From Musa acuminata AAA Group (Eukaryota > Streptophyta > Magnoliopsida > Zingiberales > Musaceae): DNA of 64,000 nucleotides. Both the position numbers and the translations under genes were made by a program. The notes beneath the pieces were generated by a model. It had not been told where the DNA came from, did not search any database, and saw nothing but the letters and a program-made list of their open reading frames with translations. Shown here in pieces: positions 1-11,650 of this stretch (the first letter of the stretch is position 1; each line of letters starts with the position of its first letter). The DNA lies in contig NC_088335.1 in the NCBI RefSeq assembly GCF_036884655.1, forward strand, positions 45,946,501 through 46,010,500, read 5' to 3'.

Positions 1-881
1 CTCTTTCATGTTCATTGAAAGTTGTAATTATTCATACATAATTAGAAGTCGAAGCATTAGAAATGCTTTTACAACTTTACACATCAATACATGATATTAG
101 TTTTCGCTATAAAAAACTTACTTTGGAGCTTAAATTTAGCCTAAATCTTATTATTATGATCCGACCTGATAGTCAATTAGTACACCTATAAACCCTTATA
201 ACTCAATCTAAATCTTTATTTATTTTTGACGTAAAACTAATCTACGCGTTACAAAATCCTTCGAGTTGTATAAAAATTCTCATCATTTTATTTTGATTTT
301 GAAGGGTGAGACATGAATTAATATATGCATGTATTTTTTTTCTAAAATATTAGAGTCTATTTGATCGGCTTAAATTAAATTTATACACTTTTGAATCAAA
401 ATTTAGATAAATTCAGATATAAAAATAGGTATTTGAGTCGATTCGACTTCTCAAGTTTTTATTAATTTTGGGCATAAAGATAATCTTTTTTTTTTTTTAT
501 ACCCGTTTATTAACGTACGAGATTAAAAGAGAATTAGATTCATATTCTTCTAAATTCAAACTTCTTAAATAATCAATCGGAGCGAATTCGAACTAAATTT
601 ATGGGCATCGACTCATTACTATCTCCAAATCCATGTTGATAGTAAGAACACCTACTTTTATATAAGAATTTTTATTATTACTTGAATGATTAATCGATTA
701 TTTATAGATTTTGACTCAGAATATATATTTTTTAGATTGACCGAATATTATATATCATACCATAATGTATTTCTTTTATTCAATTTATACTTATATCATT
801 CTACTTTTGACATTATTTATGATCCGACCAAATAGGATAATTGATTAGGTTTATGAGACTAAATAAATTGGATGTCACATT
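1..881. other. AT-rich intergenic DNA
   Basis: Strongly AT-rich, with stop codons in all frames and no recognisable coding similarity. It holds short poly-T/A runs. The last ~100 bases are presumably promoter and leader of the gene that starts at 882 or 960. No clear TATA box could be singled out among many AT runs. Confidence 0.6.
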
Positions 882-1433
882 ATGGCCTCTAAATCTCCTC
901 CACAGGAGTATAAATCCTTCCTTCAAACCTCAGTCTCTTCTCACACTGCTGCTTCAGAGATGGATCAACCACCATGGCCAGTGCTCCAAACCAAGTCCAA
1001 GCCAAACTCCAGCAGCAGAACTCCCCTCAACCCAAAGAAGCTTCCCATCTCCATTCTTCTCTTCTCCCTCCCCCTCCTCTACGTCTCTCTCCTCCGCATC
1101 CCTCCCTCCACCCTCTTCACCGACACCGCCTTCTGGTTCGTCCTCTCCAACTCCATCGTCGTCGTCGTGGCCGCCGATTCCGGCATGTTCTCCTCCTCAA
1201 GCACCGCCGGCAGCGACCTCTACGACGAGTACATCAAGCTGAAGTCACCTCCATGGTTTGAAAGGGCTGCGGATGCAAGCGCCGTAGCTGAGGAGACCGA
1301 AGAGATCAGAACGGACTGCAGAGAGGAGGAGAGTGAGTATTCGAAGATGTCCAACGAAGAGCTCAACAGGAGAGTGGAAGAGTTCATTAGGAGATTTAAT
1401 AGGGAGATGAGACTTCAGGTTAGAGACGAATGA
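882..1433 (+). CDS. DUF4408/DUF761-type plant protein
   Basis: A single-exon frame of 183 residues. The C-terminus (about residues 157-180) carries EELNRRVEEFIRRFNREMRL, the hallmark of the plant DUF761 (cotton fibre expressed) tail. Two hydrophobic stretches (about 54-73 and 83-98) fit the N-terminal hydrophobic segment of DUF4408 proteins, suggesting membrane association. A Ser/Pro-rich low-complexity segment precedes them and an acidic stretch (about 137-153) lies before the tail. The function of the family is not established. The start may be the ATG at 882 or the in-frame ATG at 960, which would give 157 residues beginning MDQPPWP; the second begins closer to the usual family N-terminus. 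GC content rises sharply over the frame, unlike its neighbours, supporting a real gene. No intron signals are needed. Confidence 0.8.
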   Translation: MASKSPPQEYKSFLQTSVSSHTAASEMDQPPWPVLQTKSKPNSSSRTPLNPKKLPISILLFSLPLLYVSLLRIPPSTLFTDTAFWFVLSNSIVVVVAADSGMFSSSSTAGSDLYDEYIKLKSPPWFERAADASAVAEETEEIRTDCREEESEYSKMSNEELNRRVEEFIRRFNREMRLQVRDE

Positions 1434-3915
1434 ACGAGTAATCACAGCTTTTTCTCAGTCAACACAATCATTGACTACAGCACTCAAGTCAACCCTGCTT
1501 CGAGTGTGTGTTCTACAGGAAAGTTAGTCCTCATGTAGTAGTACCAAAGAATGGCCATATCAATTGAAAGCAAGCCATTTATAGCTTCTTTCTCCGAGTC
1601 AAAAGCTCCTCTGTTCATCTTATGGAAGTCACATATGTTTAGTAGGTTTCTTTGCGCTATCTGTTTCTCCATCATAAAACATGTTTGCTAAGTCATATGT
1701 TACAGTATGATAACAGTCTGGTATAGAATGGTGCATCAGATTATAATAGATTTAACCTTTAGTTCAAGAAAAATTAAGTCATTATTTTTTCTCCTAGTTA
1801 ATGTATCATGATCTTGGATGAAGTTTCTTAATAGCAACATCAAAATCTCTATCATAATATGATGTTTTCGATATCAGATTTATATCGGTCCATAGTCGGA
1901 CTAGTATGTAGTAGTACATACCATTACACTAAGCACATATCGTAAAATTATTTTTTTTAGATTTAAATATATATGATTGAGTATATGTCATACTCCGTGC
2001 CATCCGTGCCATCGACCTAATAAGACATGTGTCTATATGAAACGTAGATCATGTATTCAAATGGGTTAATTATAAATTTGGCTCTACTTATCACTTGTTG
2101 TTTCTCTCCAAATGAGATCAATATGTGACATATTTTATTCTTGTAGGAGATAAAATACTTTGAACCAACTAATACACACAGGAAGCTGACCTCCCTTTCC
2201 ATTCTTCTCTGTTTTCTATCATGTCCCTCTTCTTTTGGATTTCCTCACTTCTTTTGCAGTATAACTTTTACAGCTTCTCTCTCTCTCTCTCTTCCAGCAG
2301 TAGATCAAAAGAAGAGGAAGGGTGAGGAAATAAAAAAGGGGAGAGAGAGAGAGAGAGAGAGAATAAAAAACAGGGAACATATATCAGCTTGATCTTAATA
2401 AAAGTCTACATACTTGATGAATATATATCAGCTTCCTCAACTTTTACTGTTTCTTTTGATCTCTCTCTTCTTTTGGATTTTTTTCACCCTTGATATAAAA
2501 AGTTCCTAAGTATGTAAAATCTTATTAAGATCAATTTGTAACATAATACATATATGTTCTCACCTAGCAACATGAGGAAAGCCAGGCATTAGCATGAAAT
2601 AAGAGCAACAATAGAACTCATAGTTTAAGTCAAAGATTGACTAGTGATTGTTGTGGATTTAATTGTGAATTAAGCATTCCTACATGAACAAAGGAAACTA
2701 AATGAAAAAACCAGAGACTCAATGTCCTAAACATGTTCTCAATATAATCTTTTTGGAAGTAATTATTTTTATTTTTTCACATGCATGATCTTTAAATATA
2801 TATATGCAGCCAGCAGAAATGTAATAATTGACCATTCATGAACAATCATGGACAACTACACTTGCTCACCTCTAAGCCACTCACATATCATGGCAAGGAT
2901 ATTTCTGAACATTAAATGCATGATAGATCATGCATTTATGTCACATGACAACAAGGACAATTCAGCATCTACAATAAATGGTTCACACATATTTTTGTTA
3001 TTTTCATCTTTTCTAAAAACCTTAAAACTATTATGACTTCATAGCTCTATCAAAAGACTTGTTTAAATCATATTGGTAAGTTACAGATAAATCTTGGGGT
3101 AAAGGATCCTCTCATAGAACAGCATATTTATCAGTTTTAGCTTTCCTAACAGTCCAATTTGCTGTCTGATTGCATTCCTGATAAATAATGTAACATAGTA
3201 GAAGAATTGAGTGACAGTAAAAGATGCTTAATCTATGTAATAATATGCTCCTCAACCCATAATGGATGCTTATCAGAAGTAAGCTTATCTGTTCATGTAG
3301 CTGAGCCTATTTCAATCTATAGCTGACTGAGAGACCTTTGAATTGATGGCAAACTACAATCCCATCCTCACAGCCATTGCTTCACATTGCAATGTTGATT
3401 TGTTGATGGCAATCTAATTGCTCATAAAACATTTGTTGTGTGGTTGTGGTTCATGCAAATTGATGCTCCTGCATTTGCTCAAAAAACAGCATCCACAAAC
3501 ATATATGACATGGACTACACATGCTTTACAAAATTAGATATGATGTGTTGAAATCAACTTAGCTGGTAGATAGCTACACTTGCTAAGGAATAGTTCTATC
3601 ACCCAAATATGAGGACAATTCTTTACAATAAATGCTTGTCCAAAGTATACAACAAAGGATATTATCTTCTAATCATTTCTTTGAAGTCAATCCCCTTTTT
3701 TTCTGGACTGCATTAATTATTATATTTCATGGAATATTTTTCTCATTGATTAAATGGAATGGAAAAAACCAGTGAGTAGGCCCTTTCATTGAGAAAAAAA
3801 TAATAAGATATACATCCAAAATTGTATATTATTAAGATCTTTTTGTGCTTATATGTTAAAAGTATAATGGCAATCATACAACTCCAATGAAGTGACAGTC
3901 TTGGGAAATCCATAC

Positions 3916-3955
<40 letters not shown>

Positions 3956-4172
3956 GGTGCTGCTTCTCTCAAATAATAATCAAGGACTCGTGCACATTAC
4001 GAAATATAAGGGTGACACTCGAGATTGTGATCCATGATAGATACTCTATTTAGTCTTGGGCTATAATTTATTATCTATTAATATATATACTTGATTTATG
4101 TGAATTTTGTAGTATATAAGAGCAACACTCACTCATTATATCTGTGCTTGGTTGAAATTTAATGTGGATACC
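1434..4172. other. AT-rich intergenic DNA with microsatellites
   Basis: No gene recognised. The stretch holds a CT run (2275-2292), a GA run (2340-2362) and a long CT run (3919-3952). Small frames at 1484-1675, 2017-2202 and 2848-3036 have no family resemblance and AT-rich composition, so they are not called. The CT run near 3920 resembles the CT tracts that follow every GST gene here, so it could mark the 3' edge of a lost GST copy; no GST exon is visible next to it. Confidence 0.6.
3919..3952. repeat. (CT)n microsatellite
   Basis: Uninterrupted CT dinucleotide run of about 34 bases, close to the left edge of the old segmental duplication that starts near 4173. Confidence 0.95.
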
Positions 4173-5361
4173 AGTGGATCTCTGGTCACATAAATAATTA
4201 TATGGATGGTGACAAATGATGGAAAGCAAGAGCTGAATTGTTCTTTTCAATCAAATAAACAAAACATCATAGATCAAGAAATAATTGAAAGGTGAAGATT
4301 AGTCTCGTGTAAGAATTAAAAAGCACTAGATTCGATAGAGTAAGAAATGATTGGGTCGACCAAGAGTATGGCGTCAATCTATTGGGATAGACACTTTGTA
4401 AAGTGACATATGAATCCAAATCATTTAAATCTTATATGAATCTCAACCATGAATATTATTTCCTTACAACTCTTGCATTGAAGAAACTTTGTCGGACATA
4501 TGTGATGGATACTACATGACCTAACACTACAGTCTTATAATATACATCGGCTGCTCTCGCTGTCCTTCACTAAACTCCAACTCATCATCTTAAATATTCC
4601 AACAAATCTTACCTCATCACCATATATTTGATTTAAAAATACCATGTTGGCCTTAATTTTCATACCCTCCGCCTTATTATTTGATATAGAAAATATTCAT
4701 TTTGATCCAAAGCTCGACATGTATCGATCACATCATTAGAAAACGATAAAGGATTTCAACTGACGACTTTACCATGCCACCGAAACTTATTATTAACGAG
4801 AGCGATCTCTTTCTAATTTCTCTTTCCACATCCCAATCGCCGTTTGAAAGTTTGATTTAAGAGAGACTATTTTTAATTTCTCATTATATTTCTAATTTCA
4901 TTAATGATATTTTAATCTCACATCATATAGAAAAAAATATCTCAGGGGATCAAGACGTGAGATGAGACTAAAGTTGCTTGTATCGAACCAAGTTAAGCTG
5001 CTCAAAACGATCATTGATATCAGATCCAATAATATAGCCGCCTGAGAGATGCAAAGAAGACAAATGGAGAGGTACCGTAGCAGAAGACCTGATACCAAAC
5101 AAAGCCAGTTGTATATAGCAAAGCGTAGCGCTGCCACCTGACGTACGTGATCGCACCGCTGCATGACAACCCATGCAAACACGTAGCCGACGTGTTTGCC
5201 ACAGCATGTTGTGTAGTGCGTCAATGCTCTCCACAATAATATATGTATCTCACCTGCTACCTCGTCAAAGTTGGTGCTGCTGTTGCTGCTGCTGATCACG
5301 ATGACCGCTCCCATTTGAATACGTTGCTGCCTCATAGAAATGAAATGAATACGTTGCTGCC
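4173..5361. repeat. Old segmental duplication, copy A, left part
   Basis: Collinear with copy B. It starts at AGTGGATCTCTG (4173, compare 11651) and shares long blocks such as the one around 5100-5260 (compare 13390-13540). Divergence is clear but modest, with many small indels, so the duplication is older than the 13.97-kb units. A minus-strand frame at 4901-5335 lies in a conserved stretch, but the matching frame in copy B (13255-13542) is not preserved, so it is not called a gene. Copy A is interrupted by a copia element after 5361 and resumes at 10188. Confidence 0.8.
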
Positions 5362-5376
5362 TCTTAGAAATGAAAT
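5317..5376. repeat. 30-bp tandem duplication over insertion junction
   Basis: Two adjacent 30-base copies (5317-5346 and 5347-5376) differ at about one base. The unit spans flanking DNA, the CTGCC target-site copy and the first bases of the left LTR, so it arose after the element inserted. Confidence 0.85.
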
Positions 5377-5411
5377 AGAAAGAAGAAGATTATATTGATT
5401 GATTGTTATCA
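5362..5411 (-). repeat. 3' LTR (50 bp) of the copia element
   Basis: Pairs with 10138-10187 over its whole length with several substitutions. On the plus strand the outer end reads TCTTAG where the other LTR has TGATAG, and the inner end is ATCA. The homology stops exactly where the genomic flank begins, which shows that the LTR is really this short. Confidence 0.85.
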
Positions 5412-8400
5412 TGCCTGCAAGACGGTGCTTTTGCCAAGGACATCAATCTTGGACCGATGTGATAAAAGTGATTTGCGGGTGAGAGGTTTCGTGAGGGAGT
5501 CCGCTAGTTGATCAGCAGTATGTACATGAGAAACACGTAGGTGATGTCTGACAACTTGTTCTCGCACAAAGTGAAAGTCGATGGCGATGTGTTTCATGCG
5601 AGAGTGAAATACCGGATTAGCGCATAGATAAGTAGCTCCGACATTGTCACAATATATTATAGGAGTAGAGTTGATGTTGATGCCAAGTTCCTTGAGGAGA
5701 TTCATGACCCAATTGAGTTATGCAACAGCGGTGGCAATGGCACGGTACTCAGCTTCAGTTATAGAACGTGCAACTGTCTTTTGCTTCTTGGAACTCCAAC
5801 TGATTGGATTAGGTCCAAGGAAAAGAATATACCCCGATGTGGATATTCTATCATCAAATTTTTTTGCCCAATCAACACCAGCAAAAGCATGGAGATGAAG
5901 GGGGGAGTGTTTGCAAAAAAAGAGACCATAATTGATAGTCTCGTGAAGATATTGCAATATTCGTTTGACTGTAGACCAATGCATAATCGATGGTCGATGC
6001 ATAAATTTGGATAATTTATTGACCGCAAAAGAGATATCTGGATGGGTGAGAGATAAGTACGGAGCCAAGGACTTGACGGTATTGAGTTGGGTCTATAGTA
6101 GGGCTTCCATTACATAGTTTGAGCGACTCATCGATAGATAGAGGTGTTGTAACTGTCTTTGCATCTTGCATGTTTATTTTAGATAATAGATCTTGAATAT
6201 ACTTTCGTTGTGATAGAAAGAGCCTGGAAGATGTGTATATTACTTCCACTCCTAAAAATTAGCTCAAGGTTCCTAGATCTTTAAGGGAGAATCGATCTGC
6301 TAAATGCTTAAGGAATGCCTTGATTTCCGTAGGATTGTTGCCTATGATAATAATATCATCCAAATATACCAGAAGATATAATATATTGCCACTTTGGTAA
6401 TGAAGAAATAAGGAGGTATCAGACTTAGATTTGATGAAGCCAAATAATACCAAAAACAAACCAAGTTCAGTGTACTAAGCTCTTGGAGCCTAACGAAGTC
6501 CATAAATAGCTTTTTGTAGTTTACAAACATGCTTTGGATATTGAGGGTGAATGAAGCCAGGAGGCTACTGCATGAAGACATCGTCAATTAGGGTCCCCTG
6601 TAGAAAAGCATTGTTAACGTCGAGTTGACGTAAATGCCAGCCTTTTGAGATGTCCAAACTCAGAATAAGTCGGATTGTTATGGGTTTAACAACAGGGCAG
6701 AATGTCTCTGTGAAGTCAACACCAAGTCGTTGATGAAACCCTTTTGCCACTAGACGCGCTTTATATCTGGCTATGGATCCATCTAGGTTCCACTTAATTC
6801 GAAAGACCCACTTACACCCGATGATGTTTTGTATGAGATGGGAGGGTACAAGGGTCCATGTAGAATTATGGAGGAGTGCATCATATTCTTCACACATGAC
6901 TTTACGCTAGTATGGAGATTTTTGGGCTTGAGTAATTGTGGTAGGTTCAATGGTCTCTGTTGAGGATGTTGTGATGGTATGTAGGTCAAGGATTGGTCGT
7001 GGTTTAAAGACACCACTTTTGGAGCATGTTGTCATTGGATGTCCAGGGGCTATAGAGGGTGTTGTAGGTATGGGTTGTGGAGGGGCACAGATTAGGGTAA
7101 GCTGAGAGACTTCAGTGTCATTGGTCCCAGAGGAGGATAGAGGTAGTGAATGTAATTCCGAGGGAATACCTTCAGTCGTAAGGGAACCTTGTGAAGAAGG
7201 GAGAGGCGCAATGGAGGGGGTGAGGACCTGTTGCACCGGGAGAAGGAGAGAGTGTGGATCCTGAGGAGAAGGACTGGATGATATTATGGGAGACTCGGTT
7301 GATGGGATTGATGGCGTACTCTAGTGATGTATATGTGATGGAGTAGGTCGCATAACAGGAGACTCAGGGTTATGAAACGAAAAGGTAATCTCTATAAAAA
7401 TAACATGACGAGACGTAAAGACTTTTCGAGATTGGAGTACATAGCATCGAAAAGCATTATGGTCAAGGGAGTATCCAATGAAAACACAAGGTTTAGATTT
7501 TTGATATTAACTTATGTGAGACATAGGGATGGAGCCATGGATAACATAAACATCCAAACACTTTGAGTTTTTGAAGGTTTGAGGATTTGTGAAATAATTT
7601 TTCAAATGGTGACTCGTACTCAAGGACAAGAGTAAGCATACGATTAATGAGGTAGACGACAGCTTGTAATGCTGTAGTCCAAAATGTTGGTGGCATAGAA
7701 GCTTGGTGTAGAAGTGTGAGACCAGTTTCAACTATATGTCGATATTTACGTTCAGTAGAACCGACGAGTTGAGGAGTGTGTAGAGGCGACTTGAGGTGTT
7801 ATATACCACAAACAGATAGGCATGATGTGAGAGCTTGATATCCACCACCACCATCGGAGTAAACAGTTTTAATTTTAGACTAAAAGAAGTTCTCGACCAA
7901 TTTTTGAAAGTTGGTAAAGACTGTGAAAACTTCAAATTTATGGTGAAGAGGGTATAACCATGTGTATTTGGTAAAGTAGTCTATGAAAATAACATAAAAT
8001 CTAAATTTGTCAAAAGAAGTGATTGGAGTGGGGCCCCAAACATCAGTGGAAATAACCTCAAGGGGTTTAGAGCAAGATATGGAGGATTTTCTAAAGGGAA
8101 GTCTATGACTTTTATTACTTAAACAAGTATCACAATGAGTTATGATGTTATTGGTTGTAAGCGTACGAAGAGAATAATGGGAAAGTAATTTTTACTGAAT
8201 AAAAGTTGAGGGATGACTAAGACGACGATACCACACATCGGTTAGAGCTACGATCGAAGAGTAGGCAGTGGGTTGGATGAATTGTGAAACTAATGGCCAC
8301 TCGTAAATGTTGTCTTTACTTTGGCCTCGGACCAAGAGTGCAACCGTGCTCAAATCCTTGACAAGAAAGGAGTTAGGAAAGAATTCAATTGAGGTATGAT

Positions 8401-9800
8401 TCTGTTTGCTGAATTGAGAAACAGAAATAAGGTTTCGTTTGATGTGGGGTGCACACAAAACATCATCTAGCGTAAATGAAGTACTATGTGAATTAAGCAT
8501 TGTAGAACCAATATGAGTAATTGGGAGTATGTTATCGTCACCGATGATGATGTCTTCGTTTCCGCCATAGTCATTGTGGATGGACAAGTTTTGTAAATCA
8601 GAGGTGATGTGATGAGATGCACCAGAATCCACAATCCAATTTTGATGACTAGTAGTCGGAGTAACTGTAAGATTTATATGAGGCCAATGTGATAGAGGAG
8701 GAAGTCTGGGTCGAGTTCTACAGACTTTTGCAGAGTGGCCAACTTTGTCACATAGTTGGCAGATAACTCTTTGTTGATTTATGTGATCAGGACGCCAGGA
8801 TTGATGATAATTGAAGTAGTCGCCTTGATGGTTATAATTAAAATGTTGAGGAGGGGAGGTTTGTTTGGAGCCCACAAGTGTAGGCATGCTAGCCAAACCT
8901 TTGTTGATAGATTTGTTGTACCAGGTGCTCTTCTTCTTAGATTTCTGACTGACTTGAGCCATGATGGATGGTCCTGGCAACTTGTCCTCACGCTTGAGAT
9001 ATATCTCATAGTCAGTCAACTTGTCATAGAGTCCTTCAAATGACACTGGAGAATCACGTGCGCGTATTACTACTGCCAATTCCTTGTATTTGTCTCCTAG
9101 GCCGTTGAGAATATGGACAGTAACTTCTTCATCACTGAGGGAATGGCCTATCAAGGCCAAGTTATCGATGATAATCCTTATGTTATGTAAATAATCAGCA
9201 ACAGTACTTCCCTCTTATTTTATCGTCATGAGACCGGATAGGAGACTAAGCATGCGAGTGCGAGAACGATTGGCTAGGGTGGTTTACAACTTGCACCAAG
9301 CTTCGATAGCAGTGTCACATGAAGAAATGAGTGGAGCGAGGGATCTAGCGATCGAGGCTTGAATAGTTTGAAGGATGAGATGATCTTGGCGTAACCATAA
9401 TTTATGGTCCGAATTTGAGCATTGCTAGTGGACAACAAATAGAGCCATCGACATAGCCTAGAAGATCATAACCAAATAGTAGATTAGAGAATTGAGCACG
9501 CTAGGATGCGTAGTTGCCACCTTTGAATAATTTGAAGGGAATGAGGGTTACTGCATTTATGGAGATAAGGCTTGTATGTGGGAAAATACTATGGTTCCCT
9601 ACAGGAACAGTAATGGGAGCATCAGAGATAGATGATGAGGACATATGGAGGATATATACCAATATGTGGGAGCAACTAGAAGTCTGTAGCGAGACAATGA
9701 TTAGGGAGGAAGAGGTGTTGGTGGCAAATGATGACAAATGGGTTGTGGGTTGTTGATCAATATTGATAATGATCAATATTGTGTAAAGCTGCATACCTCT
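5412..9800 (-). pseudogene. Copia gag-pol, degenerate
   Basis: Read on minus from about 9800 down. Gag runs through about 9650-8800 with in-frame stops near its N-terminal third. An intact CX2CX4HX4C zinc knuckle lies near 8720-8760, and the protease DSGASHH motif near 8610-8640. A GAG-pre-integrase segment lies near 8190-8240, and integrase remnants run through 7490-8190. Reverse transcriptase occupies 6260-6900, with FLQGTL and a YLDD catalytic box (YVDD is the commoner form). RNase H ends at 5409, including the DNVGATYL and TADQLADSLTKPL motifs. The frame is split at least at about 6060, 6255, 6560, 7240-7490 and 8190. Lineage assignment rests on motif style only. Confidence 0.88.
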
Positions 9801-10124
9801 ATGCAGTAGTGCTATAATCTCTGTGCAATAGTTCTACAGTTACAATGTTGCGTCGGCTCTGCTTCTGCAGGAAGAGGCAGAGGAAGGGCGACAATAAAGA
9901 ATACTGCTGGCACAGGGAGGAGAAGAGGGCATGGCGTGGTGGCCCTTGTTTAGCTTCGAAGGAGGTCGACACACCGATCCTGGAGGACGTCTGTGGAAAA
10001 CGCTGCACTACTTTGAGATGGAGTCGCGGTCCACGAGACAATAGGAGAAGGAGCCGAGATTCGGTAGAGTCCAACGGGGAGATGGGTCTACTTCGAGATG
10101 TTTAGAAGTGACCTTCACGACGAT

Positions 10125-10137
10125 AGCTCTGATACTA
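10125..10137 (-). other. Primer-binding site of copia element
   Basis: On minus it reads TAGTATCAGAGCT, one base off the usual TGGTATCAGAGC initiator-tRNA site, immediately inside the 5' LTR. Confidence 0.85.
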
Positions 10138-10187
10138 TGATAGAAATAAAATAAAAAGAAGAATATTGTATTGATTGATTGTTGTCA
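10138..10187 (-). repeat. 5' LTR (50 bp) of the copia element
   Basis: On the plus strand it starts TGATAG and ends TTGTCA, partner of 5362-5411. It is bounded by the primer-binding site on one side and the CTGCC target duplicate on the other. Too short to hold an ordinary plant LTR promoter, which raises the question of how it was transcribed. Confidence 0.85.
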
Positions 10188-10595
10188 CTGCCACGAAGTG
10201 CATGTTGTGTGTGGCCATACGTAGGTGTGTAAGCTACTTTCGTGGTGGCACATAATAGCCAAACAACCTGCTTGAGATTAAGTTTGTTGTTTTATGTTCT
10301 TAGTAGCTGGTTTCAACACATGTGAAAATAAAAATAAGATAATTGAACTTGATTCACTTCATTGGCCTCTGCTACCATGCCATTGATCCTATGTATGAGC
10401 TTCTTTCTTCTTCGGTTCTTGGAATATTGCTCAGTCGAAGAGATCTGTCACTCTAAGAAACATTTGGGGAGAGAGATGACAATCCTCTTCTCATGCGGTG
10501 ACAATTCTTTGTCCACTTCAGCACAACCTTCTCTCCACCGGAAAAGAACCTTAATTTTCTTGGTGCTGAACTCTTCCCTCCGAAATGACCCTAGT

Positions 10596-10956
10596 CGTTG
10601 ATCGTCCGATCAACGGTGCAGATGACGGCCTCGATTCGTGACTCAAACCATGACTCGTTTCCTTCGACCGAATCCACAGGAGAGCAATACTTTATTCCAC
10701 CTTCGTGGCCGTACCGCAAATCTACCCACCCGGTCGTTAGATTAACGAAGGCGAAACGCTTGTGGGACCCACCCTCTGCCACCGACAGAGAGAAAGACGG
10801 GTGACGTCATCTAAGCCGTCACCTCACTGGCGGTGACCGCATCGTCATCTTCTGCTTCCTTGCTTCCCTATTTAGGGCCCCCATACACGTGCATCCCCGA
10901 CGGTGCCACCGACTAGCAAAGTGAGAGAAGGGCATTTGAGTGAGCGAGATCGAGCG
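10596..10956 (+). promoter_or_regulatory. GST upstream block (pseudogene 1)
   Basis: A dyad CGTTGAT-CGTCCG-ATCAACG (10596-10615) is followed by a TGACG and a GGCGGTGACCGCAT block (about 10829). A TATA-like TATTTAG (10869-10875) lies 82 bases before the ATG at 10957. The same order precedes the other GST genes in this window, so the promoter survives although the coding region is destroyed. Confidence 0.65.
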
Positions 10957-11466
10957 ATGGGGGAGATCACGATTGATATAGTATATTATCATAATTTTTA
11001 ATTTAAAATTATTATAATATATTATTAAAATATTAAAATGACTATGATAATTTTTCATAATTTATTTTTCTCAATACTATCCATTTTAATATGCACCCGT
11101 TTATTCTCGGCACTCTTTAATGTTTTATTTTATGTATCAGATCTATGAATGCGGGACAAGGCTGTGGAAGCTCAAGCGTGAGGGACAGGCGGCGGCCAAG
11201 GAGGTGTTCGTCGGGAACCTGAAACTGCTGGAGGGCGAGCTGGGAGACAAGAAGTACTTCGCCGGCGACACCTTCGGCTTCGTCGACATTGCACTCGTCC
11301 CCTTCGTGTCCTAGTTCTACAGCTACGAGACCTGCGCCGGCTTCAGCATAGAGGAGCTAGAGCCAAGCGGTGCATGGAGCGCGAGAGCGTGGCCAAGCCA
11401 CTGTCCGACCCCCACAAGGTCTACATGTTCGTAGGCGTCCCCAAGAAGATATATGGAGTCGAGTAG
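10957..11466 (+). pseudogene. GSTU: Tau-class GST pseudogene 1
   Basis: The start codon and three further codons (MGEI) remain. Nearly all of exon 1 is then missing and the sequence passes into DNA matching the intron of the copy-B gene (compare 15917-16090). Exon 2 is present at 11141-11466 after a normal TATCAG acceptor and begins IYECGTRLWKL like its relatives. It carries an in-frame TAG where the others encode Trp in the FVSWFY-type motif (about 11313), and a deletion near 11360-11370 removes part of the PKLVAWGKR segment. It cannot encode an enzyme: the glutathione-binding domain is gone. Confidence 0.92.
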
Positions 11467-11537
11467 TCTACAATAGTAATAGTGACTGTGTGTTGCGTCG
11501 TGTTTGCCTGCTACGTTGAAATCCCTGTTGTGTTGCC

Positions 11538-11650
11538 CTCTCTCTCTCTCTCTCTCTCTCTCTATGTATATATACATATATATACACATGTATATATACA
11601 TATGTATGTATACATGTACATACATATATATATATATACATATATATACA
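11538..11650. repeat. Compound (CT)n / (TA)n-(CA)n microsatellite
   Basis: A CT run (about 11538-11563) is followed by ~85 bases of alternating TA/TG/CA steps. It separates copy A from copy B of the old duplication. Frames over it translate to low-complexity YIYIYM-type peptides and are not genes. Confidence 0.95.

Larger units (their letters stand above)
5362..10187 (-). mobile_element. Ty1/copia retrotransposon with 50-bp LTRs
   Basis: A nearly complete minus-strand element of 4826 bp. Terminal direct repeats are 5362-5411 and 10138-10187. A CTGCC target duplication sits outside each end (5357-5361 and 10188-10192). A primer-binding site (TAGTATCAGAGCT read on minus, 10125-10137) adjoins the 5' LTR and matches the initiator-Met tRNA type common in plants. 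The order gag, zinc knuckle, protease, integrase, reverse transcriptase, RNase H is that of Ty1/copia; motif style suggests the Ale/Retrofit lineage (inference). The coding part has several stops and frame breaks, so it is not autonomous. Copy B of the surrounding duplication has the unfilled site near 13603-13625. Confidence 0.92.
10188..11536. repeat. Old segmental duplication, copy A, right part
   Basis: Resumes collinearity with copy B right after the copia insertion (10193 onward matches 13610 onward). It continues through a GST-type upstream region (compare 14750-15400) and a damaged GST gene (compare 15406-16440). Confidence 0.8.

Noticed and set aside
882..1433. Possibility that the first gene is a frame-shifted fragment, from overlapping frames at 841-1242 and 974-1261
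   Set aside because: Those frames give only Ser/Pro/His-rich translations; the 882-1433 frame alone carries the DUF761 tail.
4901..5335. Minus-strand frame of 144 residues
   Set aside because: Its counterpart in the old duplicate (13255-13542) is not kept as the same frame, and no domain is recognisable.
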